DNA from: JAGMCJ01 sp046761005 | Lineage (GTDB): Archaea; Thermoplasmatota; Thermoplasmata; RBG-16-68-12; JAGMCJ01 | Reading direction: 5' to 3' | Assembly: GCA_046761005.1 (NCBI GenBank) | Contig: JBHIFI010000002.1 | Location: forward strand, 4,399-68,398 | Length of the DNA stretch: 64,000 nucleotides | Shown here: piece by piece, positions 34,836 to 44,300 of the stretch | How the letters are laid out: each line of letters starts with the position of its first letter | How positions within the stretch are numbered: the first letter of the stretch is position 1 | Program-made: the position numbers and the translations under genes | The notes under the pieces: model-generated | Told to the model about the DNA's origin: nothing | The model's database searches: none | Seen by the model: only the letters and a program-made list of their open reading frames with translations

Positions 34836-35470
34836 ATTCTCTTCCAAGCTAGAACGGCTCTCTGCATAGCTGTTGCATGGCCGAGAATGGCGAAGATAAT
34901 CATCGTGTATTCCAGAATGGTGAAGCCGAAATAGCCCTCAATCCCTATTCTGAAGGTGCCTATCGACAGAAAAACGATCTGAATAACGACAGCGACTACG
35001 AGTATGACAAGTCTGTCAGCCCTGCCCATAATTCCCGCATATATCCTTCCAGCGCCCGTTGCCTCTGCTTGAGTGCCCATATAGCTAGTCATCAGCACGC
35101 CAAGAAGGGCGAGAAATCCTATGAATACATCACAGTACGGGGAGAGCGCTATCCCGCCAATCATAAAGATGTCGGCATATCTGTCCAAGAAATGATCGAG
35201 GAAGTCACCCCGCTTCGTCTCTTTCTTCCAGAGCTTCGCAACGCGTCCATCCAGTGCATCGAAAAGCGCATTGGAACAGAGGAAGACGAGGGCCACAAAC
35301 ATATAGGCAGGACGCAAGTTCTCTGGTTCATGCATGAAGAAGAACAACCCAGCGAGAACAGCGCAAAGGAATGCATAGAGGGTAAGGGTGTTCGGACTAA
35401 TGTTCCTCATCTTTCTGGCCAACGGGAGGAGGACGAAATCTGCTCTGTCTCTCTTCGCGTCTAGTACCAC
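34832..35470 (-). CDS. CDP-alcohol phosphatidyltransferase (archaetidylinositol-phosphate synthase-like)
   Basis: 212 aa, six hydrophobic segments. The CAP motif is complete: DALDGRVAKLWKKETKRGDF then LDHFLDRYAD (D-x2-DG-x2-AR...G-x3-D-x3-D pattern; the usual Arg after Ala is here Lys). It joins a CDP-activated archaeal lipid to an alcohol phosphate, probably inositol phosphate, to form membrane lipid heads. GTG start, 10-base overlap with the upstream adenylate kinase gene; 4-base overlap with priL at the 3' end. Confidence 0.85.
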   Translation of the reverse strand: MVLDAKRDRADFVLLPLARKMRNISPNTLTLYAFLCAVLAGLFFFMHEPENLRPAYMFVALVFLCSNALFDALDGRVAKLWKKETKRGDFLDHFLDRYADIFMIGGIALSPYCDVFIGFLALLGVLMTSYMGTQAEATGAGRIYAGIMGRADRLVILVVAVVIQIVFLSIGTFRIGIEGYFGFTILEYTMIIFAILGHATAMQRAVLAWKRI

Positions 35471-35985
35471 CCCAGGATCACCTCACTCCAGTCAACACTT
35501 CCCGTCTGAAAATCTGAGACTTTTCCGTCGACTATGCTCAGGATGCTCCTTGCGACAGCCTCTGGTCCTTCATCTGTTGTATCGATTTCAAAGGTCTTGC
35601 GACCCATTTCAAGGGACTCGACCAGGATATAGTCTATAGCCTCTGCTTCCACATTTTCTGAAATCTTTCGATCACTCCACCCTAAAGAAGCGAGTCGCTC
35701 CCTCAGCCTGTTAGGATTGCATCTCAGAACAATCGAGACATCAACATCCAAAAGATGGGATATGTGCCCATCAAGAAACATCAAATCGCTCCCAAGAGAC
35801 TTGACGAGGGTATTCATTTGATAGGTGTCAATTATTGTTGCGTCTCTAACTTCATCCCTCCCTTGGATAAGACCTCGTTCGAGAGCAATCCTGTTGAGGT
35901 TGAGAACCCTGTATCCTCTCTTCTCTAGGATTTTGCATGCCGAACTCTTGCCAACTCCAGGGGTGCCTGTGATTGCTACTAGCAC
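35461..35985 (-). CDS. Adenylate kinase of Fap7/AK6 type
   Basis: 174 aa. It starts VLVAITGTPGVGKSSACKIL with the P-loop GTPGVGKSS at residues 7-15, then LNRIALERGLI, the DGHISHLL NMP region and the lid ERLASLGWSDRKISENVEAE characteristic of AK6/Fap7. In archaea and eukaryotes it works in small-subunit rRNA maturation. The frame is open upstream to 36291, but that part is antisense to the next gene. AAATATATTCC at 36005-36015 (minus strand) gives a leaderless transcript at GTG 35985. Confidence 0.9.
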   Translation of the reverse strand: MLVAITGTPGVGKSSACKILEKRGYRVLNLNRIALERGLIQGRDEVRDATIIDTYQMNTLVKSLGSDLMFLDGHISHLLDVDVSIVLRCNPNRLRERLASLGWSDRKISENVEAEAIDYILVESLEMGRKTFEIDTTDEGPEAVARSILSIVDGKVSDFQTGSVDWSEVILGWY

Positions 35986-36044
35986 ATGGAAAGGATTGGT
36001 TTTTGGAATATATTTGTTGTGTAAAAAAGAAAAAAGATGGGAGA

Positions 36045-38321
36045 CTACTTCTCCCTTCTTCTGAAAGATGCTATCACTAGAACTGCCAGTAGGGTGACCG
36101 CAACTACTGCGAATGTGCCGATATCGGGAATAGGTTCGGTCGTGACTACTTCTTTTGGCACAACACCGCCCCAGCCCCTCACGGCGATGTTTGCGAATCC
36201 GCTTCCTTCCTGGTATCCCTCCTTTTCTGCTGTCACCGTAACCCTGAAGTTCGTGTCGGTCGTGACGTTTCCGGTGAAGGAAGCCGACCATTCTCCATCA
36301 GATACCTCTGTGAGCGTTCCAAGTGTTGTGCCCGCCAAATCCACAGACATGTGAACTGTGCAATTGGCAACGGGAAGTAGGTCCTTATCCGTTATGACTA
36401 CCGTGACTGTCGTTGTCTCACCAGAGTTGATTATTGGTGCCGTTCCAGTGACATCGACATCAAGGGGATTGACAGCTGGATGCACTGTTAGCTTGATACT
36501 GTCTGAGGCTCCTTCGTATGTCTGCAGGAATACTGTTGCCTCAATCTCAACATCTGTTGAATCCGAGACGTCTGGAGCAACGTATTTGGTTTCGAAAACG
36601 CCCAGTGAATCCGTCGTCCCACTCGGAGATTCGAAGATCCCGATATCAGCAGAGAGTTCGACATTCACCCCTTCCACACTTGATTCACTTTCGTCAAGCA
36701 CAAGCACAGTCACAGTGACGTTGCCACCAGATTCCACGGAAGACTCGGATGTAGACAGCGTTTTTAGCACGAGCGGGCCCACTTGTATCTTGTGGAGGTT
36801 TGTGAAAGACCAGAAGTTGTTTATTCCTCCAGCCATGTCTACCCAGCCCCCATAGACCGTTCTGTTGTAGGCCTCGATTGCATCGTACGAAAGGACGGGA
36901 GCAAACAGAACTTTCTCTGAGATGAGCCCGAGGGCTTGATGAACGTATGTCTGCCTGGTTGCCATGTCTATTGCATCATCCGCCGCATCGAGTGCCGCCG
37001 TTATCTCAGGATCGCTGTAATCAGCAAGCATAGGAATTTCCCTAATGGTAGCGGGCTCGAGGGGAAGCCTTTCCATTGCTAGGTAGATGTCAAAGCCAGA
37101 GGGATCCGTGGCCGTTGTGTTTAGGGAGACGCTAAGCCCGAGCCTATTGAGGAGTCCACTGTAAGCGATTGCTATGTTGGATTTCGTTATGTCCTCTGCA
37201 ATTGAGGGTCCTAACATTGTCATCTGAAGTGCACTGCCATCTGGTTTTTCTCTCCATCCATCTCCGTCCCTGTCACTATAGTTCAGCCTTTCAAGTTCGA
37301 GAAGGCTGGGCACATAGTTGGTGTCAGTTTCTCCAGCAGGATTGAGGAATGACCCTGCATTATACTTCACTATGGATCGATTGTACCAGGGCTCATTTTG
37401 GGAACTCATCGGTGAGTGGACTATGATTGTATTTGGCTCCAAAGAGAGGAACAGCTCCTTGTTTATGGCCATGGCCAGAGCCTTCCTAAGTTCTGGGGTT
37501 GCCAACTCGTCGATTGGATTGAAACCAATGAAGAGGTATTCAAGTCCGTAAGTGTAGGAAATCGCGAGCTTTCCTACTTCTGCTTCAGTCATTATACTCT
37601 TGTTCTCATATCTGGCATCGGTCGTATCAGTAGGAGCGAGGGTCCAGCCTATGAAATCAACGGTCCCATTGATTAGCGCATTTGCCGCCGCATCGATGTC
37701 TTGATAGACCTTGAATTCTATGGTGTCAAGATAGGGTCTGCCATGGAAGTACTCGCTGTAGGCACCAATGGTGACGCTTTCCGCCGTGGTGCCGATGAAC
37801 TCGAAAGGACCGCACCCCTCAGTGGGAGCGGCATCGTCGGACTTAACAAGGGGCTTCTGCAGGCCCTCCGTCATGAACTTCCCTCCGCCACCACCAGAGA
37901 AGTCAAAGCGAACCTCTGTCGGGGAGAGAATGCTCACGTCATAGCCGCCATAGTAAGTTCCGAAGGTGTATTCCACATCCGTCGCAGTAACTGGAGTGTC
38001 GTCATGCCAGAGGACATCGGTTCTCAAGACAACGGTCACCGTCTGATTCTCCTGATCCACTGACCAGCTTTCGGCAACCCAAGGCTTTACCTGAAGAGTG
38101 ACCGGGTCGAGACGTCCAAGAGAGTCGTACAGAAGGTCAATCATGTGCAAACTAGCTTCATCTGATGCTGTCTTGGGATTCAAATCCAGTGCAGTATCCT
38201 TCACAGCAACCCGGAAGTCTCCTCCGTACAGTCCGGAGATCTCTTCTGGAGTGGCGGCAAAGGCAGAGACAGCGAAACTCAGGACGAAGAGCATCGTCAG
38301 TCCGAATGCTAGTGTTCTCAT
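36045..38321 (-). CDS. Membrane-anchored family-5 peptide-binding protein with Ig-like domains
   Basis: 758 aa. Signal peptide 1-22 (LTMLFVLSFAVSAFA). SBP_bac_5 domain about 40-500 with LHMIDLLYDSLGRLDP and WVAESWSV-type signatures, then two Ig-like or invasin-like beta modules (about 515-700). The C-terminal IPDIGTF, a hydrophobic stretch and RRREK resemble an archaeosortase-type sorting signal. It captures extracellular oligopeptides. No ABC permease or ATPase genes are adjacent. Start ATG overlaps the stop of the giant protease (ATGA), so it is translated after it; together they look like a degrade-and-bind unit. Confidence 0.85.
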   Translation of the reverse strand: MRTLAFGLTMLFVLSFAVSAFAATPEEISGLYGGDFRVAVKDTALDLNPKTASDEASLHMIDLLYDSLGRLDPVTLQVKPWVAESWSVDQENQTVTVVLRTDVLWHDDTPVTATDVEYTFGTYYGGYDVSILSPTEVRFDFSGGGGGKFMTEGLQKPLVKSDDAAPTEGCGPFEFIGTTAESVTIGAYSEYFHGRPYLDTIEFKVYQDIDAAANALINGTVDFIGWTLAPTDTTDARYENKSIMTEAEVGKLAISYTYGLEYLFIGFNPIDELATPELRKALAMAINKELFLSLEPNTIIVHSPMSSQNEPWYNRSIVKYNAGSFLNPAGETDTNYVPSLLELERLNYSDRDGDGWREKPDGSALQMTMLGPSIAEDITKSNIAIAYSGLLNRLGLSVSLNTTATDPSGFDIYLAMERLPLEPATIREIPMLADYSDPEITAALDAADDAIDMATRQTYVHQALGLISEKVLFAPVLSYDAIEAYNRTVYGGWVDMAGGINNFWSFTNLHKIQVGPLVLKTLSTSESSVESGGNVTVTVLVLDESESSVEGVNVELSADIGIFESPSGTTDSLGVFETKYVAPDVSDSTDVEIEATVFLQTYEGASDSIKLTVHPAVNPLDVDVTGTAPIINSGETTTVTVVITDKDLLPVANCTVHMSVDLAGTTLGTLTEVSDGEWSASFTGNVTTDTNFRVTVTAEKEGYQEGSGFANIAVRGWGGVVPKEVVTTEPIPDIGTFAVVAVTLLAVLVIASFRRREK

Positions 38322-41300
38322 GGCTCACCCTCCTCTGGTGGCGGGATTTCCTCAGTTGGCTCTTCAGGAGGGACCTCTTCGGCAGGAGGCTCTTCCGGAA
38401 TCTCAATCTCCTCCAGTGCTTCCTCCTCTTCCGGAACCTCCTCAACGACCTCTTCTTCAACGGGTGGGATCTCTTCCTCCGGAACTTCCTCCTCAGGCAC
38501 TGCAGGCTTCTTTCCCAACGTGAGGCCAATGACAAAGCCAATTACGAGGAGAACGATAGCAAGAGCAGTGAGTATCAATGTTGTCCATGTTTGCTTCGTA
38601 ACCTTCATCTCCGGAGACCATGTAATGGATATAGCTTCCGAAGCAACATTTCCCGCCTCGTCCTTTGCTATGACTGTGATTTCGTTGGCGCCGTAGCTGA
38701 GGGTAACCTCTTTGCTGAAGGCTCCGTTCGACGGAACTACTGGAAGACCATTTACCGTCACGATTTCCACGTCGCCTGACACTGTTCCTGTAATGTTAAT
38801 TCTTGAAACCAAAGCTTCCCCGGTTATCGGGTCAACGTTGTCCTCAGGAATAGAGACCGTCAGGGTAGGAATGACGGTGTCTCTAATCATGACTGTGTCA
38901 TTACTGTAGAATGTATGGCCTGCGGCGTCAACCGCCTCTATTTCAATAGTGTTCGTGCCTTCCTCCAGCGCTACGGTCGTTTCAAAGCTTCCGTCCTCGT
39001 TCACTGGAACAATCCTCCCAGCGATGGTCAACTCCACAGTCTCGTTGAACTTCCCAGAGATTATGATGGATTCTGCGTTTGTTGGCCGGGCCTGCGACTC
39101 AGATGTAATCAGGTATTCCAGTACGGGCGGATTCGTGTCAACTGTTATGAGTCTTGTCACAACAGCGGTGTTGCCAGCTTGATCTTGGGCTTCAACGATA
39201 AGTGGATTGAGCCCCTCTGTCAATTGGTCAAACAGATAGGAGAAGGAACCGTCTGGGCTTACGGGCACCTCCTCAGTGCGAATTAGGACAGTCGCTTCAG
39301 GCTCGGTGGTTCCAGTTATCATAGTATAGTTTGTCGGAACGGTGATGTCCGTTGATGGGTAATCAATTTCAAGCAATGGCGCGGTCGTATCTACGTAGAA
39401 ATGCCATGTCATTTCTTCTATATTGCCTGCGTAATCTCCAACCTGCGTCTTCACCGTATGCATTCCATCGGCAAGAGGTGCATTTGGAGCATAGCTGACT
39501 GTTCCTATTGCATAACCACCGAGATCTGAATCGAAGGTTACTGTGACCAACGACATAGCAGTTATGTCAACACCATCCAACCACAAGCCTATCGTTGTTG
39601 AATCCATCTCTCCTTGGCTGTCAGAAAAGCCTGCGAGTATTGGAGGCATGTTATCCGACGTTACTGAACCATCTGGAGGAGTCATTTGGATAACCTCTGG
39701 AGGAGTGGTGTCGTAGTTCAGTTCGACGGGAACGAGAAGCGTCAACGAGAATGGCGTGTTCCCTGGTGATGCAAAGAAGGCTGCTTTAATCACTCCCTCA
39801 GGGGTATCCACTGGAAGGTCCCATTCAAGATTGAGGATTTCGCTGGAGTACCTCTGAATGATATCCGCAGTGTATGTAACTTGGAAGGGCGATGGTCCCA
39901 CCTTAAGTTCTGTGATTATCATGTCCGCAAGTGAGCCGACCCTCCAGATGTCGAAGCCAGCCATCTTGATAATGTATCTACCTGGCGTTGGAAGGACCAG
40001 GACTACAGTCTCATCTGCGTCTGCGTCGGCATCGTACTTGACAAATTCGTCTGCTTGAGCCTCATCATCGCCGTTCTCGTCGAGGAATATTCCGAGGTCC
40101 ATATCTGGGCAGCAGTCGACATGTCCCATCAGATGGAACTCTATCGTTATGACTGAAGCATCGACGTCCCAAAGCATGGTGTTCTTTGAACTAGCAAGGT
40201 ATTCCTGGAAAGTTATTTCGCCGGACGTATAGGGCTCCGGGTCATCAAATTCAACTGGAATGTCGAGGAACTCGTGGGTTTCTGAACCAGCAACAGTGAC
40301 GCCTATCGGCTTGCCAAAGAACTCGTGGAAAGGATCTGGATTGGGTAACCACGGTAGAGTCGTCGAAAAAATCATCTCGGTTGAGCCCTGCAACTGACTC
40401 GTAGCAACATCAATCGGATAGGGTGTCATGCTAAGAAGACCTGTTTCTCCGGAGATGACATCAGCGGCTTCCTCCCCTTCGACTGTGACTGTTTGCACGA
40501 TTAGGACGTTAAGACCTGCACTAACACTGAGACCCTTGAAGAGACCATTTCCGACTCCCGCCCAGTCTGGAGTCTTCTTGAAGTATCCTGGAGCTCCAAC
40601 ATCCGTTTCGACGGCCACGAACGGCCCATATCTGCTCTCATTCAGCTTAGAGAAGACAAGGTCGCCAAAAGCAGAAGAACCTTCCTCAGTCGCCTGAGCG
40701 AGATGCCGCATATCGCCATAGGTGTTGTTCCCATCCATACCTATGTCAATTGTGAACTTCATCCCCTCTCTGAATACGAATGTATCAGGAACGTCGAAGA
40801 AGTAGTACCTCAAGTCATACGCGCCTCCGTAACCTCTAAGAGCATTGTTATCGTACAGTGTATCGGAAATAGCGGTTCCTCCGAACTGGAAGTTTGTGGA
40901 ACCCTCGTGAGCCACATTTATTACCACTGGAATGGTTGTGACATTGTTCTCGTTTGTTAGGCGGATTGCACCCTCATAGAGTCCTATGTCCGTACCTGGC
41001 AGCACAGTTGCAGTTGCTACGAAATCAAATGAGCCGCCTGCGGTTATGTCGATGGTCGGTCCAAGAGGTGTGACACCATCATCCTCATAAAGAGTAACCA
41101 TCGGCCAGTTCTGGTGCTCGAAGAACTCAATTGTCACAGTGACGGGTCCGGGTACAGGGGCACCGGCGAGATGCCTCCACCAGATGATTAGTCCATCATG
41201 AGTTCTTGCTGCGGGATCGTAGACTCTGACCTCGAAGGAGTTCTCACCCAAGTAGACTCCCATCCTGTTTCTTTCAAACCAAGCTCCTGTCACTCCGAAG

Positions 41301-44300
41301 GGCAGATCTGGATCGACTAGCATCGCTCCTGTGGAGGTCCACCACAGGTCTATCTCACCTCCATAGCTCACCGCCCAGAACCAGTCATAACCAGGTGCGA
41401 AACCTACGTCTGTAATTCCATAATCATATGTAGGAGTGACAGACGTTATGACTGAATCGGCTAGAATGTCCCAGATTGCCACATCCGTTGCATTGGCAAC
41501 CGCCAGATACATGTTGGCCACATCAAAGTCTACACACATTGGATATTCCTGTAACATCGTATATGTTGGCGGGAGATAATCGTACTCAACCGTAACGTTT
41601 GCCCCCAACGCGAGTGTGCCAATGTAGAGCAATATGCCATTAGCGGTATACATGATATAGTCACCCATGCCACTCGCGATGTCAAGCTCGTAGACTGGCG
41701 AACCGTCCACCCAAACCTGGTATGAGAATGGAACGACGCTCGTGTTCCCTAGGAAGAACACTGGGAAACCTGTGTAGTTGAAGGTGTCATTCCCCGTTGA
41801 AGGCGCCAGGGTCATATCCCAGACATTCACCGTTCCAGTGCCAGCCATGCTCCAGTCAGATCCCAATCCTACCGAAGCGAGCCACATGCTGTCAGAGCTG
41901 AACCTAAGGTCCATGACTCCGTCAGCGTCAGCAGACCAATCGCCATCCTCATGGCCACTAAATCCTCCAATGTATGCACTTGTGGTCGGATCCCAGAGCA
42001 TTATGTAGTTATCCCAGATACCGAAGGCGCCGCCGGAACCCGTTGCGATGACGGACCCATCTGGGCTCCATGCAATGGTGTTGACGACTTCAAGATGGCC
42101 GCACATCGTTGAAAGCACATTCCCTGCGAGGTCCATGACAAAGACGTCTCCCAAGAATCCGGGGAGGCAAAAGTCTCGCGGGAGTCCATTTAACCATCTG
42201 ATGGCTGAGTTGAGACTCGAGACATACGCTATCTGACTCTCATTCGCCGGATTGAACTCCACTCCATTGATCGAGTAGCCGAAGAGGAGGTCATCCGAGA
42301 CTACGATTCGTGAGCGGGTAGGTACATCCCAGACTGCAACTGCGCCAGAATCGATGGGCCACCCACCCGAAGAGGCCGCTAGCATGCTGCAGTTGGATGA
42401 GAAGTCTATGTCATTGATCATCGTGCCTTCCAACCCTCTTAGCCTGTCAATCGGATAACCGGTTGCATTGTCCCATAGAATGATGATGCCATCCTCCGCA
42501 CCGGTTGCGAAAATCGTGCCATCGGAGCAGAAATCCATGGCGGTAACGTTCGCGGAATGCCCAAAGAACCGTTCATTCATGTTGACATCGGTCCAGTCAT
42601 GCGGTTCTACGTATATCATCTGGTTGGTCAGCAGGTCGATATCGAAATGGGCGGTAATTCTGAGAAGGTCCGCATTGTTCCATCTTGTAGCATCCATGTT
42701 GGGTCCAAACTTCCTTCCTAAGAAGTCGTAGAATCCTGTCTCGTTGATGATAGTCCAGTTGTTACCCACGGGCTCTGGCGGTGCTTGAATGGAGGGCTCG
42801 AATGCATATTCTATGGTGCCCATCCTCTTCAGGTAGTCAGCAGAAACTCCAACGTTGGTCAAGTCTGCCGGTCCGCGATTCTCCACCGTAATCATTTCGG
42901 AATCAGACTCACCAACCGTAAGGAAGTGGACGAAGGCCACATAGTCCTCTCCCCTGTAGTCGCCTGGATACCAGACCTCAGGATCGGCGAGAATACCTCC
43001 TCTGTTGCCAGCTAGATCAGTGGCGCGCAGGGCATTACCGTACCCATGACCCTGAGTGAAGACATCATAGTTCATATCATCAGCACTTGACAGCAGAATC
43101 TTCTGAGCTTCAAAAGCATCCATGTAATATCCGTGCTCCTGCTCATATGCATCCTGCATGAGTGCGATTACGGCTGTTGCGTGCGGTGCAGCCATACTTG
43201 TGCCTGCATCTATGTCCCATGCAGCAGTCCCATCACGGAATGGGTTCAACGGATAAGCATCATAGACCCAACCACCAGCAAAGCAGATATCAGGACCTAG
43301 TTGACCAGTTGCGGAGGGTCCCCAAGAGGAGAGATAGGCTATCCCGCCGTAGTGGGGATTCGGTCCTCCATCGTATTCAAACTCTGGTTGCACCCTGTAG
43401 AAGAGGTCCCACGCCGCGCAAGCGCTGATGGTTCCTGGTGTGACCGAGTTTCCGGAGGTCCCATAGCCGGTACCCTCATTTCCAGCGGCTTTCACATGGA
43501 TTGTCTTGCCCTCTGCGTACTGGGTTGTGACCCAATCTCCATATCTCTCGCCAAGAGTCCATCCTGTTTCAATCGGATTGGAACCGAAACTCCAACTCAA
43601 TACGAGGCCTTCATCGCCGGTCCCTGGCACTCCATCATAACCCTCTACACCGAAGAGGAATCCGTGATACTGGGTGAATGCGCCATGCGAAGTCCCCCCG
43701 GGTATCGAAATAACCTTCGCATCAGGTGCCAATCCCATCAGCTTCGGTATACCACCGATAGGAGTCACGCCCTGACCCACGATACTCGTGGCTACAGCTG
43801 TTCCATGCGAGCCGTATATCGCACCGCTGAAGGCAACCATATCACCGGCGCCCCAGTAGTAGTTGTCCACTCCCAGGCGTCCTGCGACGATATCCGAATA
43901 GGGTATTGGTACAACACCGTAGGAATAATTCACAGTGATGACATCGAAGCTTTCAAGTGGATATGTGAATGTGAAGTTCCCCGTCACCCTGTTCAGAATC
44001 CATGGGTGGTACTCGTAGGTCGCTCTGGCAATACCGCCAGGCGGCAGTCCATTGGACAAAGTAATGAGACCTTCTGTGTAGTCAACTGTGTAATCATCTC
44101 CCGTCACCAATTTGCCCTCAGCATCGTTCCAATCATTTCCTTCAATAAGAACTCCATCGTAACTGTAGTTAGCCCAGAAGGTATCTCCTGGCATATTGAC
44201 TATGAGGGGGTCCGGACTACTCAGAAGTTCAGCTCCAAGCACGACCTCGCCCGTTCCTGCATCAGCGGCGTAATTGCCGGGATCGATTTCTGTAATCACA

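Noticed and set aside
35986..36291. N-terminal extension of the adenylate kinase ORF
   Set aside because: The extension is antisense to the 3' end of the peptide-binding protein gene, has no family similarity, and a TATA box lies just before GTG 35985.
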